36,431 nucleotides of DNA from DATJYV01 sp035499415 (lineage in GTDB: Bacteria; Bacteroidota; Ignavibacteria; UBA10030). Location of the stretch: the NCBI GenBank assembly GCA_035499415.1, contig DATJYV010000079.1, positions 1 through 36,431 on the forward strand, written 5' to 3'. Below, piece by piece: positions 1 through 7,313 of the stretch. A program made the position numbers and the translations under genes. Under the pieces are notes generated by a model. It did no database searches, was not told the DNA's origin, and saw only the letters and a list, made by a program, of their open reading frames with translations. The stretch's first letter is position 1; each line of letters opens with the position of its first letter.

Positions 1-1
1 C

Positions 2-1072
2 GACCATCAGCTCCGACGGAGACAGCAGGGGTACGGCAGGGGAGGCCGCATGCGAATCGAGTCGGATGCGGTGGAGATTTTGTCTGGTATTCGCTTCGGA
101 AAGACGCTGGGCTCGCCCATTGCGCTCGTGATCCGCAACCGCGACTCCCAGAATTGGAAGAGCAAGATGGCCGTTGAAGGAGGTCCGCAGAAGGTGGAGC
201 GTGTGACGATTCCGCGACCAGGGCACGCGGATTTCGCGGGCTTCATCAAATACGGTTTTGACGACATTCGCAACGTCATCGAACGTGCAAGTGCACGTGA
301 GACGGCCATGCGCGTTGCATGCTGCACGGTTGTGCGGAAGTTTCTGGAGGAGTTCGGAGTTTTCATCGGAAGCCATGTCTTCCAGATTGGAAGCGTTCAC
401 GCGAAGGACCGCCGCAGATTGGACCGCATCGTGGCCAAGAACCTGCGGGCTTCGTGCGGAGCATACAAGGTTACGGAAAGTGCCGACCGGTCGGACGTGC
501 GGATGCTCGAGAAGGAATCCACCCGCCGCGCGATCCAGGAAATCAAGCGCTCAAAGAAATCCGGGGATACTCTCGGCGGAATGTTTGAGGTGATTATCTC
601 CGGTGTACCCGTCGGACTCGGGAGCTATGTCCAGTACGACCGGAAACTCGACGGCCTCCTGGCGCAGGCGCTCATGTCGATCCAGGCCGTGAAAGGCGTG
701 GAGATCGGGAGCGGATTCGAGAACGCCGCGCTTCCAGGGTCGGACGTTCACGATGAGTTTGCTGTCAGGAACAGGATCATCGCGCGAACTTCGAATCGTG
801 CAGGCGGACTGGAAGGGGGCGTGACAAACGGACAACCGATCATCCTGCATGCCGCCATGAAACCCATCTCGACTCTCGCGAACCCGCTCCGGTCGGTCGA
901 CATGAGGACGCGGAAAATCGTGAAAGCGCGCTACGAGCGTTCGGACGTGTGTGCCGTTCCCGCCTGCTCTGTCATCGGCGAGGCGGTGATCGGACCTGTC
1001 ATCGCAAATGCCTTCCTGGAGAAATTCGGAGGCGACTCTATTAAAGAGGTCCGCTCGCACTATCGCCATTAG
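2..1072 (+). CDS. aroC: Chorismate synthase, 5'-truncated by window edge
   Basis: Catalyses the last step of the shikimate pathway, EPSP to chorismate, using reduced FMN in the cytoplasm. The reading frame is open to the left edge: the codons before the ATG at 50 encode a QQGYGRGGRM stretch typical of the chorismate synthase N-terminus, so the gene starts upstream and the ATG at 50 is internal. Further family signatures are RFGKTLGSPIAL, the PGHAD segment, RASARETAMRVA, GDTLGGMFEV and the C-terminal RSDVCAVPA. The visible part is 356 codons plus stop, so only a few dozen N-terminal residues are missing. Chorismate feeds aromatic amino acids and also the MqnA reaction encoded about 30 kb away. 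Identification is very secure. Confidence 0.97.
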   Translation, partial: DHQLRRRQQGYGRGGRMRIESDAVEILSGIRFGKTLGSPIALVIRNRDSQNWKSKMAVEGGPQKVERVTIPRPGHADFAGFIKYGFDDIRNVIERASARETAMRVACCTVVRKFLEEFGVFIGSHVFQIGSVHAKDRRRLDRIVAKNLRASCGAYKVTESADRSDVRMLEKESTRRAIQEIKRSKKSGDTLGGMFEVIISGVPVGLGSYVQYDRKLDGLLAQALMSIQAVKGVEIGSGFENAALPGSDVHDEFAVRNRIIARTSNRAGGLEGGVTNGQPIILHAAMKPISTLANPLRSVDMRTRKIVKARYERSDVCAVPACSVIGEAVIGPVIANAFLEKFGGDSIKEVRSHYRH

Positions 1073-1093
1073 CCCCCGGAATACCCGGAACGT

Positions 1094-1112
1094 CGGCAGA
1101 AAAGGTCTGCCG
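1094..1112 (+). terminator. Hairpin downstream of aroC, weak terminator candidate
   Basis: A perfect 7-bp inverted repeat (CGGCAGA / TCTGCCG) with a 5-base loop lies 22 bases after the aroC stop. It is not followed by a T-run, so it may be an RNA 3'-end stabiliser, not a Rho-independent terminator. Confidence 0.3.
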
Positions 1113-1156
1113 ATCTCCTATCCCCCTCATCCATCATCCTTCCAACCGCTCAAACT

Positions 1157-1314
1157 GGTAGTGTCCTATTTCCAAGCAACCGTCACCCCGAACTTTGGGC
1201 CGAAGGCCCATCAGCCTCTGGCTGAGGTTCGGGGTCTGTGAACGTCAGATGCTGAAACGAGTTCAGCATGACGCTTCCTTAATACGGTGGAGCCCACTGA
1301 ATTGAGGACACTGC
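1157..1314 (+). repeat. Family A MITE-like repeat, copy 1
   Basis: A 158-bp non-coding element bounded by imperfect inverted ends: left GGTAGTGTCCTATTTCC, and right end reading GCAGTGTCCTCAATTCAG on the other strand, so the shared terminus is AGTGTCCT. Inside lie an outer palindrome (CACCCCGAAC ... GGTTCGGGGT, 1184-1236) that encloses two small hairpins (GGGCC/GGCCC and CAGCC/GGCTG), then ATGCTGAA-ACGAG-TTCAGCAT (1249-1269). A second, near-identical copy in reverse orientation lies at 36278-36409. No transposase is encoded, so it is presumably a non-autonomous element mobilised in trans. The parent insertion sequence is not identified. Confidence 0.75.
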
Positions 1315-1329
1315 TCTCAAACTCGTGTG

Positions 1330-1358
1330 TTGACTCTTTTTGACGATTGTGCTATATT
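1330..1358 (+). promoter_or_regulatory. Sigma-70-type promoter for the HNH gene
   Basis: TTGACT (1330-1335), 17-bp spacer, TATATT (1353-1358). It lies just downstream of the repeat and about 90 bases before the HNH start codon. The same TTGnnn-N17-TATATT pattern recurs at 13204, 26463 and, on the minus strand, 36108, which supports it being the housekeeping promoter of this organism. Confidence 0.65.
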
Positions 1359-1449
1359 TTTGGGTAATCTCGCTCAAGGGTTTCAAGAATCGGATGAAGC
1401 AAGTATCGTAGGACGTTCGGAAGGAGGTGTTTAGGTCTTCAGTGCGCAA

Positions 1450-1980
1450 TTGAACGAAGTTGCAACAGGCGGGAAGCTGAGTCGCAAGGTTTTGGTCCTC
1501 AACCACAATTACGAGCCGCTCAGTGTCTGCAATGTCCGGAAAGCGGTGGTTCTTCTCTGGCTCGGCAAGGCAGAATTGATTGCCGCCTGGGAAGGAAGGT
1601 ATCTTCACTCCGTCTCGACCGCGATGCCATTCCCGAGCATCGTGCGTCTCGCCGTCTACGTTCGTGTCCCTTACAAGAAAATCGTCCTTTCGCGAAAGAA
1701 CATTCTTCGCCGCGACAGTCACCGGTGCCAGTATTGCGGGAAAGCCGACCTGACACTGACGGTCGACCACGTCATTCCGAAGGCCCGCGGCGGGTCGGAC
1801 ACATGGGAAAACCTGGTCGCCGCCTGTGTCCATTGCAACAACCGGAAAGGGGACCGGACACCGCACGAGGCGAGCATGTCGCTTCTGCGCCGGCCGATAA
1901 GGCCGAACCACGTCATGTTCATTCGCCATTTCGTTGGAGCCGTGGACGACCATTGGAAGCCGTATCTTTTCATGAACTGA
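1450..1980 (+). CDS. HNH endonuclease family protein
   Basis: A 176-residue stand-alone HNH protein. The N-terminal part (KVLVLNHNYEPLSVCNVRKA) matches the conserved pre-domain of this bacterial family. The HNH core has a zinc knuckle C93-x2-C96, the catalytic pair D106-H107 (VDHVIPK), then C126-x2-C129 followed by two Asn residues. The start is the TTG at 1450: an in-frame stop at 1432 and the lack of another start before residue ~59 leave little choice. A strong AGGAGGTG at 1422-1429 lies 20 bases upstream, farther than usual, so the exact start is uncertain. The cellular role of this common family is not established. It has its own promoter and lies before trpS. It is not associated with methylases, phage genes or an intron here, so homing or restriction functions are not indicated. 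Confidence 0.85.
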   Translation: MNEVATGGKLSRKVLVLNHNYEPLSVCNVRKAVVLLWLGKAELIAAWEGRYLHSVSTAMPFPSIVRLAVYVRVPYKKIVLSRKNILRRDSHRCQYCGKADLTLTVDHVIPKARGGSDTWENLVAACVHCNNRKGDRTPHEASMSLLRRPIRPNHVMFIRHFVGAVDDHWKPYLFMN

Positions 1981-2026
1981 CCGGGTTTCCGGGGGATCTT
2001 TCCACAGCTGCCAAACCAATTTTCTG

Positions 2027-2044
2027 AAGGAGTTTGAGGTACTG
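2027..2044 (+). promoter_or_regulatory. Ribosome binding site pointing to a CTG start for trpS
   Basis: AAGGAG (2027-2032) is followed after 9 bases by an in-frame CTG (2042). The ATG at 2078 has no such site, and starting there would remove the first beta strand (VILSG) that precedes the MRPTG motif in TrpRS. Confidence 0.5.
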
Positions 2045-3037
2045 GGTAACGAACAGAAGAAGGTAATCCTGAGCGGCATGCGACCGACGGGACGTCTGCA
2101 CATCGGGCATCTTGTCGGCGCGCTCGAGAATTGGGTTGCCCTCCAGTCCGAATATCAAAACTACCATCTCATAGCCGACTATCACGCGCTGACAACGAAC
2201 CCGGACACACGGGACATCGGAGAAAACAGCCGTCAGATGCTCATCGATTGGCTTGCGGCGGGCGTTGATCCGGGGAAGAGTCCGATGTTTCGGCAGTCCC
2301 AGGTCAAGGAGCACGCGGAACTCCATCTGATCCTCTCGATGCTCGTGACCACGTCGCGTCTCGAACGGAACCCGACTCTGAAAGAACAAGTTCGCGACCT
2401 GCAGATGGAAGGCGTTGCCTACGGGCACCTCGGCTACCCGGTCCTGCAGGCGGCTGACATCTTATTGTACAAGGGAGACCTTGTTCCGGTCGGAGAGGAT
2501 CAACTGCCCCACATCGAGATAACGCGGGAAATTGCCCGGAGATTCAACGCGCAGTATTGTCCCGATAAACCGGTGTTTAAAGAGCCGGAGGGGAAGATTA
2601 CGAAATTCGCACGGCTCCCGGGCCTTGACGGAAAACGAATGAGCAAATCGCTTGGGAACACGCTCCTGCTCTCCGACAGTCCGTCCGACATCTCGTCAAA
2701 AATGAAGACGGCCGTTACCGACCCGCAGAAGGTTCGCAAGGGCGACCCGGGGAGACCCGACATCTGTCTCGTCTTTTCGTACCACAATAAGTTCAATGCG
2801 AACGAGGTTCCGGATATTCGGAAAGGATGCGAATCGGGCGCCCTGGGTTGTGTCGAATGCAAGGCAAACTGTGCGGCCCATATCTCGACCGCGCTGGGCC
2901 CGATTCGGGAGAAGCGCGCGTACTACGAGTCGCGGCCGAAGGACGTTGCCGGAATCCTCGCCGACGGTGAGCGACGGGCACGGGTCGTCGCCGGGCAAAC
3001 GATGGCCGAGGTCCGCAGCGCCATGCAACTTGGTTGA
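2042..3037 (+). CDS. trpS: Tryptophanyl-tRNA synthetase
   Basis: Class I aminoacyl-tRNA synthetase charging tRNA-Trp in the cytoplasm. From the proposed CTG start the protein is 331 residues, the normal length. It begins with the strand VILSG and MRPTGRLHIGH, whose HIGH motif is intact (H20-I-G-H23), and carries the KRMSKSLGN form of KMSKS. The GEDQLPHIE segment and the CYS-rich GCVECKANC stretch are also typical of bacterial TrpRS. The first ATG (2078) would give a 319-residue protein lacking the N-terminal strand. The Shine-Dalgarno AAGGAG nine bases before CTG 2042 favours the longer form, although CTG starts are rare. It follows the HNH gene by about 60 bases and precedes scpA by 12 bases. 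Confidence 0.95.
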   Translation: MGNEQKKVILSGMRPTGRLHIGHLVGALENWVALQSEYQNYHLIADYHALTTNPDTRDIGENSRQMLIDWLAAGVDPGKSPMFRQSQVKEHAELHLILSMLVTTSRLERNPTLKEQVRDLQMEGVAYGHLGYPVLQAADILLYKGDLVPVGEDQLPHIEITREIARRFNAQYCPDKPVFKEPEGKITKFARLPGLDGKRMSKSLGNTLLLSDSPSDISSKMKTAVTDPQKVRKGDPGRPDICLVFSYHNKFNANEVPDIRKGCESGALGCVECKANCAAHISTALGPIREKRAYYESRPKDVAGILADGERRARVVAGQTMAEVRSAMQLG

Positions 3038-3049
3038 TCGCTGACTGCA

Positions 3050-3766
3050 ATGTACAACGTCAAACTTCACGACTTCGAAGGACCCCTCGACCTGCTTCTC
3101 TTTTTCATCAAGAGAGACGAGCTCGACATTTATGATATACCCATCTCGACGATCACGAAACAATTCCTGGATTATCTTCACTTCATGCAGCAGCTCGACC
3201 TGGAGGTTGCCGGGGAATTTGTCGTGATGACGGCAGAACTCATGCAGATCAAGGTGAAGATGCTTCTCCCGCCGGAACCGGGCAATGAAGAGGAAGCCGA
3301 CCCGCGGGCGGCGCTCGTCAAACGTCTCATCGAGTACAAACGATACAAAGAGATGGCGGAAGAATTGAAACGGAAGGAGGAGCTTCAAATGCTCTCGCAT
3401 ACGCGGATGTACTACGAAGCGGATGCGCGAACGGTCGAGCCGGAAACCACGGAGGATCTTGTCCAGGACGTCTCGTTTTTCGATCTCATTGCCTCGTTCA
3501 AATTTGCGATGGAACGTATGCCGAAGAGGTTCGTGCACGAGATCGTCCGCATAAATGTCACGATCGAAGACCAGATCGCGTACATCCTCGATTTCTTCTC
3601 GCGCCGTTCGGAAGCCACATTTCTCGAGCTCGTCCAGGATATGCAGGAAAAAATTCGCGTGGTCGTAACCTTTCTTGCGCTCCTTGAAGTCGTTCGGTCA
3701 AAAAAGATCATCGTACGTCAGTCTCAGGCCTTCGGCGACCTTTCCATAATGAGAAACGTCTCATGA
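3050..3766 (+). CDS. scpA: Segregation and condensation protein A
   Basis: Kleisin subunit of the bacterial SMC-ScpAB condensin, which links the two SMC heads and organises the chromosome. The 238-residue protein opens with the diagnostic DFEGPLDLLLFFIKRDELDI segment, the N-terminal helical domain that binds the SMC neck. A linker rich in Glu and Lys follows (about residues 75-130). A C-terminal winged-helix part around residues 180-235 (DQIAYILDFF ... ATFLELVQDM ... VVTFLALLEVVR) binds the SMC cap. The stop overlaps the scpB start by four bases (ATGA), indicating translational coupling. No smc gene is in the window. Confidence 0.96.
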   Translation: MYNVKLHDFEGPLDLLLFFIKRDELDIYDIPISTITKQFLDYLHFMQQLDLEVAGEFVVMTAELMQIKVKMLLPPEPGNEEEADPRAALVKRLIEYKRYKEMAEELKRKEELQMLSHTRMYYEADARTVEPETTEDLVQDVSFFDLIASFKFAMERMPKRFVHEIVRINVTIEDQIAYILDFFSRRSEATFLELVQDMQEKIRVVVTFLALLEVVRSKKIIVRQSQAFGDLSIMRNVS

Positions 3767-5013
3767 TCCCAACCTCCAAACACGATACCACGAACGAGAC
3801 GGCGATCGAGGGGAACGCAGAGTTGCCCCTTCAGCTTCCCGCAAGTCTCAAGGACCTGGTCGAAGCGCTCATCTTCGCCGCTCCCGAACCTCTCTCGGTG
3901 CGTCAGCTGAAGGCAATTTATGAGTGGAGCGACCGGAACGACCCCTCACGCCGGATTGATGCGGAGACCATCCGGCATCTTGTCGCCGAACTCAACGCGG
4001 AGTATGAAAAAGCGGGAAGGCCGTACCGGATCGTCGCCATCGCGGGAGGGTTCCAGTTTGCGACCGGCCCGGATTACGCCGGCTGGATCGGAAAGCTCTA
4101 CAAGGAGCAGACTCGCCGGAAACTCTCGCAGTCCGGCGTTGAAACGCTTTCGATCATCGCCTACAAACAGCCGGTGACGAAAAGCGAGATTGAAGCTATC
4201 CGGGGCGTCGATTGCGACTATGTCTTGAAGACGCTTCTTGAGAAGGATCTTGTGACTGTGACGGGAAGGGCTGAGACGGTCGGGCGGCCGCTGCTCTACG
4301 GCACGACACGGGAATTCCTGAAACATTTTGGGCTGAACGAGATCACGGATCTACCGCGACCGAGGGAGATTGAGGAGATCCTCGGGGAGAGCCAGTTTGA
4401 AACTGAGAGGCGGATGCTCGAATCCCAGGCGGGAGCGGAGGAGGAAAAGAAAAAGGACGAAGAGGAGTTTGAATCGCTTCTTCCGCACATTCCCAAGAGA
4501 AAGCCGCAGCTCACAGGAGACGTAGAAATCGTACCACGAACGCGGGCCAGGGAAATTCGAAAGGTTCAATCCGAAACACCCGGGCAGGATCAGAAACGGA
4601 GCGAGGAGCTTGAGCATGGGAGCCCGATCGCCCCGGAGCAGGCAGGTGCCGATGAGCCGGCTCAGAGATTTGTCGCTGCGGAAACTCAAAACCCTCCGCC
4701 TGCCGCGGCCGTACCGTCGGATGAATCCGTCGCCGAAGTCGAACCGCTGACGCCCGAAGCGATTGCGGGCCCTCCGATCGAATCTGCAACCGGAGAGCCG
4801 GATTTAGTCGCTCCTTTGCTGGGAGAACGCGCGGAAGAGGCCCCATCGGCCCCGCCTTCCGAGGCCCGGCTTCAAGACGGGATCGACATCGACCCATCGA
4901 CCCAATCGCACACGTCGACCGAACCCTCACCCCTCACCGTCAAATCTCCCCAAACCAGATGGGAAAGTTGGAGGAAAAAAATTCAGGGGATCATCCGGAG
5001 GTTGTTCGGCTGA
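3763..5013 (+). CDS. scpB: Segregation and condensation protein B with long disordered tail
   Basis: Winged-helix partner of ScpA in the SMC condensin. The conserved core spans about residues 28-198: LKDLVEALIFAAPEPLSV, then the second winged helix VETLSIIAYKQPVTKSEIEAIRGVD and the GRPLLYGTT region. ScpB is usually about 180-220 residues, whereas this protein has 416. The extra ~218 residues are of low complexity, rich in Glu, Pro, Ala and Ser, and so predicted disordered. The last residues (WESWRKKIQGIIRRLFG) form a short basic, aromatic amphipathic helix candidate. The 3' end encoding this helix overlaps the first 55 bases of rluB in another frame. Core function is secure; the tail's role is unknown. 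Confidence 0.95.
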   Translation: MIPTSKHDTTNETAIEGNAELPLQLPASLKDLVEALIFAAPEPLSVRQLKAIYEWSDRNDPSRRIDAETIRHLVAELNAEYEKAGRPYRIVAIAGGFQFATGPDYAGWIGKLYKEQTRRKLSQSGVETLSIIAYKQPVTKSEIEAIRGVDCDYVLKTLLEKDLVTVTGRAETVGRPLLYGTTREFLKHFGLNEITDLPRPREIEEILGESQFETERRMLESQAGAEEEKKKDEEEFESLLPHIPKRKPQLTGDVEIVPRTRAREIRKVQSETPGQDQKRSEELEHGSPIAPEQAGADEPAQRFVAAETQNPPPAAAVPSDESVAEVEPLTPEAIAGPPIESATGEPDLVAPLLGERAEEAPSAPPSEARLQDGIDIDPSTQSHTSTEPSPLTVKSPQTRWESWRKKIQGIIRRLFG

Positions 5014-5732
5014 ACCGATTTCTGGCAATGGCCGGTGTCGGTTCGCGGCGAAGCAACGACGAATTAATCCTGTCTGGCGCGGTCAAGATCAACGGCCGTG
5101 CGGTAACGGAACTGGGGGTGCGGGTAGACCCTTCCCGGGACCACGTCACCGTGCGCGGCAAACAAATCCACGTTGTGGGGAGAAATATTTATATTGTCCT
5201 CAATAAGCCGAAGGACGCCATCACGACTATGAGCGACGAGAAGGGGCGCGACACGGTCATGAAATACGTCCAGGTCCGCGACCGGGTGTTTCCCGTCGGC
5301 CGTCTCGACCGAAACACGACGGGCGTGCTCCTCTTCACGAATGACGGAACGCTGGCCCACGCGCTTCTGCATCCGAGCAAGGAGTTCGAGCGAATGTATC
5401 GCGTGACTCTGCGGGAACCGGCCTCGGACGACGATTTACGGAATCTCCGAAGGGGCGTTTCACTCGAAGACGGGTTTGCCCGCGTGCAACGGGCGGAGTG
5501 CATCACGGGATCCAAGCGAAAGAAAGTTCTTGTCATGGTTCACGAAGGCCGTAACAGGGAGGTCCGAAGGCTGTTTGAAAAGCTCGGCCACGATGTCCGC
5601 CAGCTCGACCGCGTTTCATTCGCGGGCATCACCCCTCTTGGTTTGCCGCGCGGGAGCTGGCGATACCTTACCAGAGCCGAGGTTCGGAGTTTGAGGAACC
5701 TCGCCGGTCTCCCATCCGTTGTTTCGCCGTAG
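4959..5732 (+). CDS. rluB: rRNA pseudouridine synthase, RluB/RsuA family
   Basis: Converts a specific uridine of ribosomal RNA to pseudouridine. In the RluB/RsuA family the substrate is usually 23S U2605 or 16S U516, and the target here cannot be read from sequence. An S4 RNA-binding domain covers about residues 16-62 (LNRFLAMAGVGSRRSNDELI). The catalytic domain has GRLDRNTTGVLLFTNDG with the nucleophile Asp117, and the C-terminal EGRNREVRRLFEKLGHDV motif of this family. The protein has 257 residues. Its ATG lies inside scpB (55-base overlap). The next in-frame ATG would cut the S4 domain, so the overlapping start is kept. Confidence 0.93.
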   Translation: MGKLEEKNSGDHPEVVRLNRFLAMAGVGSRRSNDELILSGAVKINGRAVTELGVRVDPSRDHVTVRGKQIHVVGRNIYIVLNKPKDAITTMSDEKGRDTVMKYVQVRDRVFPVGRLDRNTTGVLLFTNDGTLAHALLHPSKEFERMYRVTLREPASDDDLRNLRRGVSLEDGFARVQRAECITGSKRKKVLVMVHEGRNREVRRLFEKLGHDVRQLDRVSFAGITPLGLPRGSWRYLTRAEVRSLRNLAGLPSVVSP

Positions 5733-5738
5733 CGCTCC

Positions 5739-7274
5739 ATGAGATTTCGAAGAAGCGCCGGCATCCTTCTCCATCCAACCTCTCTTCCCGGAAAGTTCGG
5801 ATCCGGAGACCTCGGCTCGGCCGCCTACCATTTTGTCGATTGGCTCGTGTCGGCGGGCCAGGCGCATTGGCAAATGCTCCCCATCGGCCCCATCGGGATG
5901 GGGAACTCCCCCTACATGAGTCTCTCCGCGTTCGCCGGAAATCCCCTGCTCATCGACCTCGAGGACCTGCAACGGCGCGGATGGCTGCAGCCCCAGGACC
6001 TCGCAAACGTACCGTCATTTCCGACGGACCGCGTCGATTTTTCGTCGGTCATCCCCTATCGCCGAACGCTTTTGGAAAAGGGAGCATCGACTTTTTTCAA
6101 ATCGTCCGACCAGAAGGACAGAAAATCGTTCGACCTTTTTTCCTCAGAACAGAAATCGTGGCTCGAGGACTATGCCCTGTTCAGCGCGATTCAGGATTCC
6201 CGTCCCGGAGAAGTGTGGACCGCGTGGGCGCCTGACCTGGCTCTGCGGAAGCGTTCGGCTCTGCAAGCCGCGTCCAATGATTTGCGTCGTCGGGTGGAAT
6301 TCCATAAGTTTGCTCAATGGATTTTTTCCCTTCAGTGGACGAAGCTGAAGCAGTACGCGAACAGCCGTGGCGTCCGGCTCATCGGCGATATTCCCATATT
6401 CGTTGCACACCACAGCTCGGACGTCTGGTCGCATCCCGATGCGTACGAGCTGAACGAGCATGGGAATCCCAGGCTTGTTGCCGGTGTCCCACCGGATTAC
6501 TTCAGCAAGACGGGACAGCGGTGGGGGAATCCGTTGTACAAGTGGAACGTGATGAAGAAGCAGAAATTCCGCTGGTGGGTCGATCGCTTTCGACGGACTC
6601 TCGACTTCTTTGACATCCTTCGCATTGATCACTTCCGGGGCTTCGCCGGATACTACGCAATTCCGGCGTCGGAGAAGACCGCCGAACGGGGAACGTGGCT
6701 CAAAGGGCCGGGGGCCGGACTTTTCAACGCCGTCGACAGGACGCTCGGCAAGCTCCCGATCATAGCGGAAGACCTTGGCCTCATGACACCGGATGTGACC
6801 GCGCTCCGCGACCGATTCCAATATCCGGGGATGAAGATTCTCCAGTTTGCGTTCTCCGACGGCGCCGACAATCCGTTCCTTCCTCACAACTTTGTTCCAA
6901 ATTGCGTCGTCTACACGGGAACACACGACAACGATACGACGATCGGCTGGTACGGTTCCGCCCCGGATCACGAGAAAGACTTTGTCCGGCGGTACAGCGC
7001 GACCAACGGCGCGGACATTCACTGGACACTCATACGCATTGCGTATCAATCCGTGGCCGACATGGCAATCATCCCGTTCCAGGACGTACTCGGCCTCGGT
7101 ACCAAACACCGGATGAACTATCCCGGGACCTCCACCGGTAATTGGGAATGGCGCTTCTCGTGGGACATGGTTCAGCCAATCCACGCCTCCGCGATTCGCG
7201 AGCTCACCTTGATGACCGGGAGAATCGTCCCCGAAAAATCTGTTTCCTCCTCCCAGACCCGCGAGGTCCGATGA
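5739..7274 (+). CDS. malQ: 4-alpha-glucanotransferase (amylomaltase)
   Basis: GH77 enzyme that transfers maltooligosaccharide segments in glycogen/maltodextrin metabolism. The 511-residue length is that of short bacterial amylomaltases. Signatures visible are RSAGILLHPTSLPGKFGSGDLG and GMGNSPYMSLSAFAGNP at the substrate cleft, IGDIPIFV, the nucleophile in LRIDHFRGFAGYY, the acid/base Glu in IIAEDLG, and the transition-state Asp in GTHDNDTTIGW. It starts 6 bases after the rluB stop, so it is probably co-transcribed. No other glycogen gene is nearby, so the location looks like a housekeeping series and not a sugar operon. Confidence 0.96.
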   Translation: MRFRRSAGILLHPTSLPGKFGSGDLGSAAYHFVDWLVSAGQAHWQMLPIGPIGMGNSPYMSLSAFAGNPLLIDLEDLQRRGWLQPQDLANVPSFPTDRVDFSSVIPYRRTLLEKGASTFFKSSDQKDRKSFDLFSSEQKSWLEDYALFSAIQDSRPGEVWTAWAPDLALRKRSALQAASNDLRRRVEFHKFAQWIFSLQWTKLKQYANSRGVRLIGDIPIFVAHHSSDVWSHPDAYELNEHGNPRLVAGVPPDYFSKTGQRWGNPLYKWNVMKKQKFRWWVDRFRRTLDFFDILRIDHFRGFAGYYAIPASEKTAERGTWLKGPGAGLFNAVDRTLGKLPIIAEDLGLMTPDVTALRDRFQYPGMKILQFAFSDGADNPFLPHNFVPNCVVYTGTHDNDTTIGWYGSAPDHEKDFVRRYSATNGADIHWTLIRIAYQSVADMAIIPFQDVLGLGTKHRMNYPGTSTGNWEWRFSWDMVQPIHASAIRELTLMTGRIVPEKSVSSSQTREVR

Positions 7275-7313
7275 AGTCGACCGGATGTTTCCGGAATCAT
7301 CGTCCCTCCTGAC

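Noticed and set aside
1008..1241. 77-codon frame overlapping the aroC end
   Set aside because: Starts inside aroC and ends inside the repeat element; no ribosome site.
1450..1980. HNH gene as homing endonuclease or restriction enzyme
   Set aside because: No intron, intein, methylase or phage gene next to it; the pre-domain is that of the common stand-alone chromosomal HNH family.
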